DNA from: Hyphomonadaceae bacterium
Lineage (GTDB): Bacteria; Pseudomonadota; Alphaproteobacteria; Caulobacterales; Hyphomonadaceae
Length of the DNA: 64,000 bases
Direction: 5' to 3'
Assembly (NCBI GenBank): GCA_016714495.1
Contig: JADKDU010000010.1
Span: 1-64,000, forward strand
Shown: positions 45,833-54,123 of the stretch, piece after piece
Numbering within the stretch: the first letter of the stretch is position 1
How the letters are laid out: every line of letters starts with the position of its first letter
Notes under the pieces: model-generated
The model's database searches: none
What the model saw: the letters and a program-made list of their open reading frames with translations, nothing else
Told to the model about the DNA's origin: nothing
Made by a program: the position numbers and the translations under genes

Positions 45833-46744
45833 TCATAGCAGCGGCGGCCTCGCCCCGGCAAGGACGCCCCGCGCCTCCGCCACATCCTGCTTCATGGCGA
45901 CCACCAGCTCTTCCAGCCCGCCAAACTCGACTTCGGGCCGCAGGAATTTCACGAACGCCGTATGCAGCCGCTTGCCGTAAAGGTTACCGGTAAAGTCGAA
46001 CACCACCACTTCAAGCAGAGCATCCCGCTCGCCCGTGGTCGGCGTCCGCCCGAAATTCGCAACTCCCGGTCGCCATGACGTCGCCCCGTCCTCCCGCGCC
46101 CATACCGCATAGACCCCGTGCAGCGGATGCACGATCTCGCCCAGCTGCATGTTGGCCGTCGGAAAGCCCAGCTTCCGTCCGCGCTTCTCGCCATGCTCCA
46201 CGATCGCATCGACGATCCACGGCCCGCCTAGCGCCGCAGTCGCCGCCGCCATGTCGCCCCGCTCAAGCGTCTCGCGCACCCGCGACGACGACACCTTCAC
46301 CCCGTCACCCTTCACCTCAGCGACGATCTTCACCTCGAAGCCCAACTCCGCTCCGATCCGCTGCAGTGACGCCGCATCGCCCATCCGCCCCCTGCCGAAG
46401 CGGAAGTCGAATCCCACGCTCACGGACGACGCGCCGATCTCGTCCACGATCACGCGCTTGCAGAATTCCTTGTCCGTCATCGCCGCCATCACAGCGTCGA
46501 ACCGCAGCAGGTGAACTTCTTCTACGCCAACCGCATCCAGCGCGATCTCGCGCCGCCGCGGCGTCATCAGCCTGAAAGGCGGCGCGTCCGGCTGGAAGAA
46601 CCTGCGCGGCGGCGGCTCGAACGTCGCCACGCCCAGCTTCACGCCAAGCCGATTCGCCGCCTCGCGCGCGCTTTCGATAACCGCGCGATGTCCTGCGTGC
46701 AGTCCGTCAAAATTGCCCAGCGCGATTGCGGCGCCCTTGGCCAT
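45833..46744 (-). CDS. ribF: Bifunctional riboflavin kinase / FAD synthetase
   Basis: Makes FMN and FAD from riboflavin. 303 residues. N-terminal nucleotidyltransferase domain: IALGNFDGLHAGHRAVIE and VGFDFRFGRGRMGD, with VSSSRVRETLERGDM. C-terminal kinase domain: KLGFPTANMQLGEIVHPLHGVYAVW and the FLRPEVEFGGLEEL end. It lies 6 bases downstream of the MaoC gene and upstream of ileS, a common arrangement. Confidence 0.95.
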   Translation of the reverse strand: MAKGAAIALGNFDGLHAGHRAVIESAREAANRLGVKLGVATFEPPPRRFFQPDAPPFRLMTPRRREIALDAVGVEEVHLLRFDAVMAAMTDKEFCKRVIVDEIGASSVSVGFDFRFGRGRMGDAASLQRIGAELGFEVKIVAEVKGDGVKVSSSRVRETLERGDMAAATAALGGPWIVDAIVEHGEKRGRKLGFPTANMQLGEIVHPLHGVYAVWAREDGATSWRPGVANFGRTPTTGERDALLEVVVFDFTGNLYGKRLHTAFVKFLRPEVEFGGLEELVVAMKQDVAEARGVLAGARPPLL

Positions 46745-46750
46745 CTTGTG

Positions 46751-47179
46751 CTATTCAGCGTTGCCGGACGGCACCATCACCTTGGCCTCGCCCTTCATCA
46801 CGATCTTGCCGTCCACTTCGCCTTTCACGGCGAGCGTCACGCGGCAGCCGCGCTCGACCATCTCGGTCACTTCCGCCGTCGACGTCACCGTGTCGCCGAT
46901 GCGCACCGGCCGCACGAATTTCAGGTTCAACTCCATGAACACGGCGCCGGGCCCCGGCAGGTCATTCCCAAGGATCGCCGAGATATAAGACGCCGTCAGC
47001 GCGCCATGCGCGATCCGCCCCTTGAACTGGGTGGTCTTGGCGTAGTCCTCATCCATGTGCAGCGGATTGTAGTCGCCAGATACGCGCGCGAAATCGATCA
47101 CGTCCTGTTCGGACACGGTATTCTGGATGGCGACCTGCATCCCCACCGCTAGGTCCGCGAACGTCTTGCCCTGTTTCAT
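46751..47179 (-). CDS. MaoC-family enoyl-CoA hydratase (R-specific type)
   Basis: 142 residues, single hot-dog fold. The hydratase-2 signature is clear: FARVSGDYNPLHMDEDYA with Asp36 and His41, followed by GRIAHGALTASYISAILG. Such proteins hydrate trans-2-enoyl-CoA to (R)-3-hydroxyacyl-CoA, linking beta-oxidation to polyhydroxyalkanoate synthesis (PhaJ). The true substrate chain length cannot be told. Upstream of ribF with a 6-base gap. Confidence 0.9.
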   Translation of the reverse strand: MKQGKTFADLAVGMQVAIQNTVSEQDVIDFARVSGDYNPLHMDEDYAKTTQFKGRIAHGALTASYISAILGNDLPGPGAVFMELNLKFVRPVRIGDTVTSTAEVTEMVERGCRVTLAVKGEVDGKIVMKGEAKVMVPSGNAE

Positions 47180-47882
47180 ACGTCAGCCCCTAAAACCCGA
47201 ATCCGGTGTCCCGCCCGTGCAACGCGGTCCCATAATGCATAGCGCCGGCAAGTGGGAACCGTTTCCCGTCAAACCGGCGCTTTCGACCAAGAATCTGGCG
47301 CAAAACCGCGCCCGAGCCGCCGCTCTAGGCTAAGCCGCGTTCGCGTTCACCAACTATTTGGCGTCTTCTCTTCTATTTGCCATTAGCAACATATTCAGGC
47401 CACAGGAATCGGCGCCCTCGGCATGAAGGATACGGGCGCCGCCACCAACGGCGCCGACCAGCGCGCCAGAACCGACCGGCCCGGAAGCGGGCGTATACTC
47501 CGACCCATCTACGAGCAGTCGCAGCTCATCTTCTGGATACTCTGGCGGCTCCGTCCAGCAATGGCGGTGGAGAAGAACCTCGTCGATCATCCGCTTGGGC
47601 TTTGCCCTCTTTGCAGGCAAGGCAACCCTCGAGGCAATGGCGGCAGATTCCGCTCACTGCACCATCATCGCCGCAACAGCCGACGCCCACGCCAAGCTCG
47701 ACCTTATGATTTGTCTCCGCGCCTGCGAGTTCGCCGGCGTCCAGCCCGCCAGCCGCGGCTTCGAGCCTACCTTCACCAGCACCGGCTCACGCCGCACGCC
47801 CGAGAACTGCCAGCGCAGCTTCCCCCGTCTCGGAACACGCTTCGACGACCGCGAGCGCCTCGCCCATCTCGCGCCGCCACGC
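47180..47882. other. Gap with weak coding signal between HAD and MaoC genes
   Basis: About 700 bases. Long frames on both strands are rich in Arg, Pro or Ala and look like shadows of G+C-rich DNA. A minus-strand stretch (about 47600-47800) encodes a Cys-rich segment (SGICRHCLEGCLACKEGK) without a start codon, running into the frame listed at 47354-47620. This may be a decayed gene. Confidence 0.35.
47354..47620 (-). CDS. Small hypothetical protein, 88 residues (uncertain)
   Basis: TTG 47620 or ATG 47590 to TAG at 47354. Internal sequence EPPEYPEDELRLLVDG and PVGSGALVGAVGGGARILHA is of plausible protein composition, with a glycine-rich middle. No domain is recognised and the ribosome binding site is poor. 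It is on the same strand as the flanking genes, in a position between HAD and MaoC where a gene would fit. Confidence 0.35.
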   Translation of the reverse strand: MPAKRAKPKRMIDEVLLHRHCWTEPPEYPEDELRLLVDGSEYTPASGPVGSGALVGAVGGGARILHAEGADSCGLNMLLMANRREDAK

Positions 47883-48746
47883 CTACCATCCCAGCTCCGG
47901 CATCGCCCACTTGGCGCTCACACCATCTGCAGCCAATATCTTTTCCGCCGACGCCAGGAACGCGTCCCCCGCCCCCATCGCATGACCATGAATGCCGCCG
48001 CCGATGAACAGCGCATCGATCCCCCGTCGGTTCGCGCCCAGCACATCCGTCGCCGGCCCGTCGCCGATCGCGAGCGTCCGTCCAAGTGAAATCACCCTGC
48101 CCGCCAGCTGCGCCACGCGCTCGGACGCCAGCCGGTAGATCGGCTCATCCGGCTTGCCCGGCGAGATCACCTTCCCGCCTTCTTCCCGGTAGATCTTCGC
48201 CAGTGACCCCGCCGACCAGATCAGCTTGTCGCCCTGCCGGAACACGACATCGGGATTGGCGCAGATCATCGGAAGCCCCCGCTGCGCCAGCCGCTTCAGC
48301 TCCTCGCGATAAGGTTCCGGCGTCCCATCGGGATACTCCCGCAGGCTGGTGCAGCAGATAACAGTCGCCACCTCGGGATCATCGCTGAACTCCAGCGGCA
48401 ACCCGGCATAAACCCCGAAATCCTCATCCAGCCCGATCCGATAAACCGGCCCCGGCCCCTGCCGCTTCAACTCATTCCGGGTCGCATCCCCCGACGCGAT
48501 CACATCGTCAAAACAATCCATCGGCACGCCGAACTTCGGAAACAGCCGCGTCACGCGCTCCTTGGGCACGGGCGCATTCGTGATCAGAACCACCGGCCCG
48601 CGCGTCTCCCTGAATGTTTTCAGAGCGACGCAAGCGTCAGCAAACGCCTCGCGCCCGTTGTGGACCACGCCCCACACATCGCAGAGGATCGCGTCGTAAT
48701 CGGCGGCGATTTTGGAAAGCCCGGGCAGCAGCGCGACGGAGCTCAC
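47883..48746 (-). CDS. TIGR01459-type HAD-superfamily hydrolase
   Basis: 287 residues. HAD class IIA: motif I ILCDVWGVVHNG (DxWG form of DxDGT), motif II LITNAP, Lys region GGKVISPGKPDEPIY, and motif IV AIGDGPATDVLGANRRGIDA. Similar to nucleotide/sugar phosphatases of the NagD class; subfamily TIGR01459 has no proven substrate. It starts 3 bases after the tipF-like gene, so the two are co-transcribed. Confidence 0.9.
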   Translation of the reverse strand: MSSVALLPGLSKIAADYDAILCDVWGVVHNGREAFADACVALKTFRETRGPVVLITNAPVPKERVTRLFPKFGVPMDCFDDVIASGDATRNELKRQGPGPVYRIGLDEDFGVYAGLPLEFSDDPEVATVICCTSLREYPDGTPEPYREELKRLAQRGLPMICANPDVVFRQGDKLIWSAGSLAKIYREEGGKVISPGKPDEPIYRLASERVAQLAGRVISLGRTLAIGDGPATDVLGANRRGIDALFIGGGIHGHAMGAGDAFLASAEKILAADGVSAKWAMPELGW

Positions 48747-48749
48747 GCC

Positions 48750-49991
48750 CTACATCGCCGCGGCGGAAACACGCCGCACGAAATCCGGCGGCGGGGCAGT
48801 CTCGTCCTGCAGCGTGCCTTTGATCGGGCGCGGCGCGCCGAACACATGACCTTGGCCGAACGGAATCTCGAACTCGAGAACTTCGATAACGGACTTCTCG
48901 GTCTCCATCTTCTCGGCGATCAGGTCGATGCCATAACGCACGAACACTGCCGGCACATCTTCGGCAGCGATGTCTCGCGTGATCGAAGAGATCGGCCGCT
49001 CGCCGCCCGGGGTGAGCTCTTCGAGCAGACGCTCGACATTCACCTTCACAAACTTCACGCCAGCAGCCTGAAGCTGCGGCAGGTCGAAGTTGAGCCCGTC
49101 GCCCTTGTCCAGCGAGAAGCGGAAGCCAAGCTCTTTTAGCTTGCTCATATTCTTCATGGCCGTTTCGGAACGCTGATTGAACTGGCGCACGCCCAGCTCG
49201 AAGATCATCGCATGCGCCAGGTCGCGGTTCTCGCGCATAAACTCGAGGAAGGGTGGGAAGAACAGCTCGTCTTCCAGCGACGCCATCGAGATATTGCAGA
49301 ACACGCCGATCCGGCGATCCCGCTCCGAAAGCCGCCGCACGATCTGAACGCAGCGGAACAAAAGCATATTGTCGATCACGCCCAGCAGGTTGGCCCGCTC
49401 GGCCGCCCCAAGGAATTCCGCCGGCATGATGACCTGGCCGTTGGCCCGGCGCAGACGGGTGAAGCCCTCATAAAAGCAGGTCCGGCGCTGCGGCAGGTTC
49501 ACGATCGCCTGCAGATGCAGGTCCACCCGGTTCTCGCGCAGCGCTTCCTTCACGGCGTCCAGCACCGAGGCGCCGTCGATCGGCGTATCGGCCGGCGCGG
49601 CGCGAACGGACTGGAGACGGGTCTCGAACTTCTTCGAGAGATTCTGGATCATCCCCTCGAGGCCGCGCATCTCGTTGAGAATCGTTTCGCGACGCTGGGC
49701 GATCTCGCGCTCGAACGAGGCTTTCAGTTCGGTCGCATGCTGTTCGTTCTGCGCCACGCGCGAGGTCAGTTTGCGAATCTCTTGCTTGATCTCGAACAGG
49801 TCTTTCTCTTTGACCCCGCCGCTGGTGCGCGAAATGGCCATGTGCAGCTGGATCATCGCCAGGGCAGAGGTCGCGCCAATGATTCCCGCCGTGACCGACG
49901 GCACGATGCCGTTCACGTACAGCGCAACTGCGCCGACAACTGACGCAGTAATGTAGACAAGCGCCAGCATGATGTGGGCGATGGCAGGCAT
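48750..49991 (-). CDS. tipF: TipF-like membrane protein with degenerate EAL domain
   Basis: 413 residues. Two N-terminal TM helices (about 6-26 and 29-50), a coiled coil (about 60-130, with repeated Glu/Lys/Gln) and an EAL domain (about 150-390). The catalytic triplet is replaced: EAL reads EGF in FYEGFTRLRR, and the DDFG loop reads LDKGDG; the Asn (FCNIS), a Glu (FELG) and Gln-Gly (FGQGHVFG) remain. This layout matches Caulobacter TipF, a c-di-GMP receptor that recruits flagellar assembly factors at the pole. Probably binds but does not cleave c-di-GMP. No flagellar genes adjoin. Confidence 0.75.
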   Translation of the reverse strand: MPAIAHIMLALVYITASVVGAVALYVNGIVPSVTAGIIGATSALAMIQLHMAISRTSGGVKEKDLFEIKQEIRKLTSRVAQNEQHATELKASFEREIAQRRETILNEMRGLEGMIQNLSKKFETRLQSVRAAPADTPIDGASVLDAVKEALRENRVDLHLQAIVNLPQRRTCFYEGFTRLRRANGQVIMPAEFLGAAERANLLGVIDNMLLFRCVQIVRRLSERDRRIGVFCNISMASLEDELFFPPFLEFMRENRDLAHAMIFELGVRQFNQRSETAMKNMSKLKELGFRFSLDKGDGLNFDLPQLQAAGVKFVKVNVERLLEELTPGGERPISSITRDIAAEDVPAVFVRYGIDLIAEKMETEKSVIEVLEFEIPFGQGHVFGAPRPIKGTLQDETAPPPDFVRRVSAAAM

Positions 49992-50312
49992 TGTAACCGG
50001 AGCAGCCCCTCAGGTTGCGGACTTTCGTGTCCACGAGATTGTTTCTGTTGGCATCCGCGACGAATGACAAGTCACGAGTGTAGCGGCGCTGAGGCGCATC
50101 GGCGATCCGCCTTCGAAAGCATCAGGCAGCGAAGCACTTCAATGTCGGCTCCGCCAACCCTGATTTCCCTATCTTTGCGGCATCGCCAAGCAACATGTGA
50201 TCTATGCTCATGTGGTCTTTCGGACACATGCGTCGGGTCTCGAGCAGGTGTTCTGTCTTCTCAAGTAGACAGTGACCGAAGACTTGCCTCTAGATCGCCA
50301 CAATCGAACGCG

Positions 50313-50409
50313 CCGGCCTCGGGGAGCTTCTGGGACGAAGCAAAGGCCGGTGACGGGGGCGACCGGGGAGCGCGGGGTTCTGACTCGGGTCAGGACCCCG
50401 CCTGTTTTT
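50313..50409 (+). ncRNA. Candidate small RNA with intrinsic terminator
   Basis: Two hairpins follow each other. The first is CCGGCCT (50313-50319) with AGGCCGG (50344-50350), containing an inner GCTTC/GAAGC stem; the second is the terminator hairpin. No protein frame on the plus strand feeds into this terminator, and both neighbours read leftwards, so an independent plus-strand transcript is implied. The 5' end is unknown; a TATGCT box near 50212 is one possible -10. It is not a tmRNA, RNase P RNA or SRP RNA that I can recognise. Confidence 0.4.
50372..50409 (+). terminator. Strong rho-independent terminator in plus orientation
   Basis: GCGGGGTTCTGAC pairs with GTCAGGACCCCGC (one G-U type mismatch) around a short TCGG loop, ending at 50401, followed by TTTTT at 50405-50409. 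Orientation is opposite to both neighbouring genes. Confidence 0.8.
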
Positions 50410-50435
50410 CAGCCCCTTGTTTTTTATTGATTATT

Positions 50436-51386
50436 TTATCCTGCTGGCCGCAATACGGGTTTCCCGGCCGAAAGGTCGATCACTGATCCCGGCCCGCCGA
50501 CCATAGCTCCGCCAGTCTTTTCGGTTACCAGCACCTGCCGCCACGCCGCCAGCGACCCGGGAATCATGGCCGAGGGCTGCAGGGGGCTCAGCAGGATCGC
50601 ATCGAACCGCGCCTGCCCGGCGGCTTCGAGGACATCTTTCACTGGCAGACACGAATCGGCCGGGCCCTGCAGCAGCTGCGGCGAGCCAGCGGCCAGAATA
50701 CTGGCCGCGCTGCGTGTTCCGCGGGCAGCCGAAACGATTTCCGCCGGCCTTGCCCGGCAACCGGCAATCACAAGAGACTTGCCCTCAAAATCGATGCGGT
50801 AGACGCGCCCCTCGCCCAGCTCACGCCCGCCAAACGCGCGGATACTCACCACGCCTGAGTCGAAGACCACCAGGCCTTCGAGGCCCTGATCTTCCTTGTC
50901 AGTTCCAACCTCGAGCCGGACGCCGGGCTCGGCCGCCAGCAGCAGGTTGACCCCGTCGACCACGGGCACCATGCCCGCCGGCCCATAGACCTTGAGCCGG
51001 TCGCGACGCCCGGCCGCTAGGCTCGCCCGCGATACGCCCGGCAGGCCCGCCACCGAATCCAGCGTCAAATCAGACAGGATGATCGCATCGAGATCCGCCC
51101 GCATCAGTCCGCGCGCAGCCAGTCCTTCAGCGGCGCCTTCGCCCGCGCCGACCAGGATCGCGAGGCCGCCGGCTTCGACCAGAACGCATGGCCCGCCTGC
51201 GCAGACGGTCGCCCGGAATGCTTCCGCATTGGCCGGATTGGCTCGCGCGGCAGTGGTGCGCTCCCTGGCGGCCTTAAGAAAGCTGTCGATCGTCGCGCCC
51301 GGCCGGTTCAGCACCAGCAGCACACCGCCGATGATCGCGACCACAGCCAGCGTCACGAACAAAAGAATGTCGCGCCGCACCTGCAC
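50436..51386 (-). CDS. Metallo-beta-lactamase-fold protein lacking the metal ligands
   Basis: 316 residues from GTG 51386, immediately after the FAH gene stop. One N-terminal TM helix (ILLFVTLAVVAIIGGVLLVL) anchors an exported domain. The pattern LDAIILSDLTLDSVAGLPGV followed by LKVYGPAGMVPVVDGVN matches RNase Z/ComEC-like MBL proteins. However, the zinc motif HxHxDH, normally THLHSDHxAGLPG, reads SDLTLDSVAGLPG: the three histidines are replaced by Asp, Thr and Ser. Later His ligands are also missing. It is therefore probably a non-enzymatic relative. Role unknown. Confidence 0.65.
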   Translation of the reverse strand: MQVRRDILLFVTLAVVAIIGGVLLVLNRPGATIDSFLKAARERTTAARANPANAEAFRATVCAGGPCVLVEAGGLAILVGAGEGAAEGLAARGLMRADLDAIILSDLTLDSVAGLPGVSRASLAAGRRDRLKVYGPAGMVPVVDGVNLLLAAEPGVRLEVGTDKEDQGLEGLVVFDSGVVSIRAFGGRELGEGRVYRIDFEGKSLVIAGCRARPAEIVSAARGTRSAASILAAGSPQLLQGPADSCLPVKDVLEAAGQARFDAILLSPLQPSAMIPGSLAAWRQVLVTEKTGGAMVGGPGSVIDLSAGKPVLRPAG

Positions 51387-52259
51387 TCAGCCGATCCGTG
51401 TTTGCGCAACTTCCTGCGCGATGATCGTCTCGATTGCGCCGAGCCGCTCGACCTCGACCTTCACGGTGTCTCCTACCTTCAAGAATTTCGGCGGCGTAAA
51501 CGCTACGCCAACCCCAGCTGGCGTGCCGGTAAAGATCAAGTCGCCCGGTTCGAGCGCGAAGGCTTTGGTGACGTGTTCGATCTGCTGGGCGAGATCGAAG
51601 ATCATCTCACCCGTATTGCCATTCTGCCGCAGCTCGCCGTTCACCCAGCACTTCAGGCTCATCTTCGAGATATCGCCCGCCTCATCCGGCGTGGTGATCC
51701 AAGGCCCCACGGGCGCGTGCGTATCGAAGCCCTTGCCCATGATCATGGTCTGTGTCGCGCGCTGCCAGTCGCGCACCGAGAAGTCACATCCCGTCATGTA
51801 GCCCGCGACGATTTCATGCGCCCGCTCACGCGGAACATGCCGGCCGCGCTTGCCGATCAGCGCAACCAGTTCAACCTCATAATCCAGCGCCGTCGATACC
51901 GCCGGCATCAGAACCGGATCAAAGGGACCGTGAACGGACGAAGCCTGCTTGTTGAACCACATCTGCGTCGTCGGCGCGTCACGCCCGGTTTCCTTCGCAT
52001 GATCGTGATAGTTGAGCCCGATGCCGAGAATTTTCCCCGGCCGATTTACCGGACAGTTCAGTTTTGCGTTCGCCAACGGAATGCGTGGCGCCGTTCTGGC
52101 CGCGCGCTCGACAATTTCGATACCGGCCTGTCCGGCAGCCAGAATATCCACAGGATTGGGCGAGAGGTAAGGCAAGACTTTCCGCAGGTCCGCCACCTCC
52201 TCCCCGATCACGAGTCCGACGCCGGTTCCGGAAGTGGCTTCAAAAACACACAGCCTCAT
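51387..52259 (-). CDS. Fumarylacetoacetate hydrolase-family protein
   Basis: 290 residues. FAH fold with KILGIGLNYHDHAKE, the metal-binding Glu/Glu in LDYEVELVALIGKRG, the Asp in TGCDFSVRDWQ, and the GDLIFTGTPAGVG loop. Members cleave C-C bonds or decarboxylate beta-keto acids in aromatic degradation; exact substrate unknown. Cytoplasmic. Divergent from the DUF262 gene with 90 bases between, upstream of the MBL-like gene. Confidence 0.93.
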   Translation of the reverse strand: MRLCVFEATSGTGVGLVIGEEVADLRKVLPYLSPNPVDILAAGQAGIEIVERAARTAPRIPLANAKLNCPVNRPGKILGIGLNYHDHAKETGRDAPTTQMWFNKQASSVHGPFDPVLMPAVSTALDYEVELVALIGKRGRHVPRERAHEIVAGYMTGCDFSVRDWQRATQTMIMGKGFDTHAPVGPWITTPDEAGDISKMSLKCWVNGELRQNGNTGEMIFDLAQQIEHVTKAFALEPGDLIFTGTPAGVGVAFTPPKFLKVGDTVKVEVERLGAIETIIAQEVAQTRIG

Positions 52260-52349
52260 GACTTGCCTCGATCAATTCTGCGCCGGGACATTGGACCCGG
52301 TCGACGTGTATGGATAGGTACTTCGAGTTCAGTTCGGGATGTGTAGTTC

Positions 52350-54014
52350 ATGGCGATCGCCGCTGAGGTCCAGCGCATTCGCGACGTTTTCAGCGCGACG
52401 ACCGACATCAGGGTCCCGCCTTTCCAGCGCAGCTACGCCTGGGAGGACGAAGAAACGGAAATCCTGATCAAGGACTTGCTCGACGCCTTCCGGCACAACA
52501 CCGTCTACTTCCTCGGCGCAATTGTCGTCATCCGCCCCCGGAACAGGGGGCCATCCGACGTGGTAGATGGTCAGCAACGCCTGACGACCCTCACCATTAT
52601 CCTCGCCGTGCTGCGCGACCTGTCGCCCTCGACGGACGAGCAGGCCCTGATCCACACCATGATCGGGCATGAGACGATGGGCATGATGTTCGGCGGCGGA
52701 CACCGCTGGCGCATCACGCTGAACACGGCCGACACGCCGTTCTTCCGCGAGAATGTGCAGGAACGGAAAGCCACACGCCGACAGGAAAACATTCGCGCGC
52801 TTGCGAATGGCGGCGTCTCCGAAAGCCAGTCGCGCCTCGCAGCGGCGGTGAACCAGATGTACGATTACCTGTCGGACATGGCCGACGAGGAGCGTTCGCG
52901 CTTTGCGCAATGGCTGCTCGACGAAGTGACGATGGTTCGCGTGCGCGTGTCCGAATATTCGGTCGCCTACAAGGTCTTCCAGTCGCTCAACCATCGCGGC
53001 AAACCGCTGTCCGACCACGACATCCTGAAGTCGGCCCTGTTTGAGCGTGCGGGCTTCAGCGTGGAAGAGGCGCGCGAGCAAGCGGAGCGCTGGAACACTT
53101 ACACGCTCCGTCTTGGCGATCGCGGCTTCGGCGACATGCTGAAACAGGTGCGTTCGATCTATGACCGTGAAAGCGCCGGCGACATGGTGACGGACCTGAT
53201 CGCGGCCATCATTCCGCGCGGCGGTTTCCGGACGTTCCTGGGCGAACAGCTGCCGCGTTTCGTCAATGCCTACGACGCGGTGGTCAACGGCAACACGGGC
53301 GGCAACAATCTTGGGCCGGAAGCGCTGCGGCGTATCTGTTATCTTCGTTCAGTGCACCATGAGAGCTGGCGGGCGCCGGCGATCGCCTTCCTCGTCGATC
53401 ATGCGCACAGTACCGAACAGGCGGATCGCTTCTTCTGGGCGCTCGATCGCCTCGCCTACACCCTGCAGTATTCAGTGAAGGATCGCGAGTATCGCCACAA
53501 GCGCTATCGTCGCGTGCTTGATGCGATGGACAAGCCGGGGGTGCTGTTCGATTCCGACTCGCCGCTTGATCTAACCGGGCGGGAAAAATCCGACCTGATC
53601 GAGCGGCTGCGCGGCCGCTTCCCGAACTTCAAGCAGCGCCGCGCGCTGTTAATGCGGATTTCGGCCAGCGCCGAAGGCGGCATCGCACTCGATCCGAAGA
53701 CCGATTGCACAGTGGAACACATCCTACCCCGCACGCCGTCGAAGGGTTCCGAATGGTATGAGGAATGGTCGAAGGCCCGCGACCGCGAAGAACTCACCGA
53801 ATGCATCGGCAATTTCACGTTGCTGACTCACGCCGAAAACCAGGAAGCTGACCGCAAGTCGTTCAACGACAAGCTCGCCATCTATTTCCGCAGTGGCGAA
53901 CCCTCCTACGCCTACAGCAACGACCTGAAGAACCGCACGCGGTGGACGCCGGAGGACGTTCGCGTCCGCCGCGACGCCTTGATCCAGCGCCTGGCGCAGG
54001 ATTGGGGCCTGTAG
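52350..54014 (+). CDS. DUF262-DUF1524 protein (GmrSD-type, putative modification-dependent nuclease)
   Basis: 554 residues from ATG 52350. N-terminal DUF262 (ParB-like NTPase fold): IRVPPFQRSYAWEDEE and the hallmark VVDGQQRLTTLTI (Asp73-Arg77), then a helical middle. C-terminal DUF1524 carries an HNH-like site: CTVEHILPRTP (about residues 452-462) and ECIGNFTLLTHAEN. This is the single-chain form of GmrSD, a type IV restriction system that cuts DNA with modified (for example glucosylated) hydroxymethylcytosine. Both active regions look intact. No methylase, second subunit or BREX/DISARM gene is adjacent, so it acts alone. Specificity unknown. Confidence 0.9.
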   Translation: MAIAAEVQRIRDVFSATTDIRVPPFQRSYAWEDEETEILIKDLLDAFRHNTVYFLGAIVVIRPRNRGPSDVVDGQQRLTTLTIILAVLRDLSPSTDEQALIHTMIGHETMGMMFGGGHRWRITLNTADTPFFRENVQERKATRRQENIRALANGGVSESQSRLAAAVNQMYDYLSDMADEERSRFAQWLLDEVTMVRVRVSEYSVAYKVFQSLNHRGKPLSDHDILKSALFERAGFSVEEAREQAERWNTYTLRLGDRGFGDMLKQVRSIYDRESAGDMVTDLIAAIIPRGGFRTFLGEQLPRFVNAYDAVVNGNTGGNNLGPEALRRICYLRSVHHESWRAPAIAFLVDHAHSTEQADRFFWALDRLAYTLQYSVKDREYRHKRYRRVLDAMDKPGVLFDSDSPLDLTGREKSDLIERLRGRFPNFKQRRALLMRISASAEGGIALDPKTDCTVEHILPRTPSKGSEWYEEWSKARDREELTECIGNFTLLTHAENQEADRKSFNDKLAIYFRSGEPSYAYSNDLKNRTRWTPEDVRVRRDALIQRLAQDWGL

Positions 54015-54123
54015 GTTCAGCCTTCCGTGGGGTTAGTTGGATAGCTGCGTTGACCCACCGGCTACGGCGCGTCACCTTCTCTCAAAATAGCCGGTCACAT
54101 CCGGCCACCGGGGAGAAACGCAT

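Larger units (their letters stand above)
49992..50435. other. Intergenic region upstream of tipF
   Basis: About 440 bases without a credible protein frame. The left part should carry the tipF promoter (minus strand). The right part holds two stable hairpins and a T-run in plus orientation, listed as a candidate small RNA and its terminator. Confidence 0.5.

Noticed and set aside
47423..48007. 194-codon Arg/Pro-rich plus-strand frame
   Set aside because: Composition typical of shadow frames; partly antisense to the HAD gene.
50223..50233. GACACATGCGT, one mismatch from the IS481 left-end repeat
   Set aside because: One 11-base near-match is expected by chance in 64 kb and no transposase sequence accompanies it.
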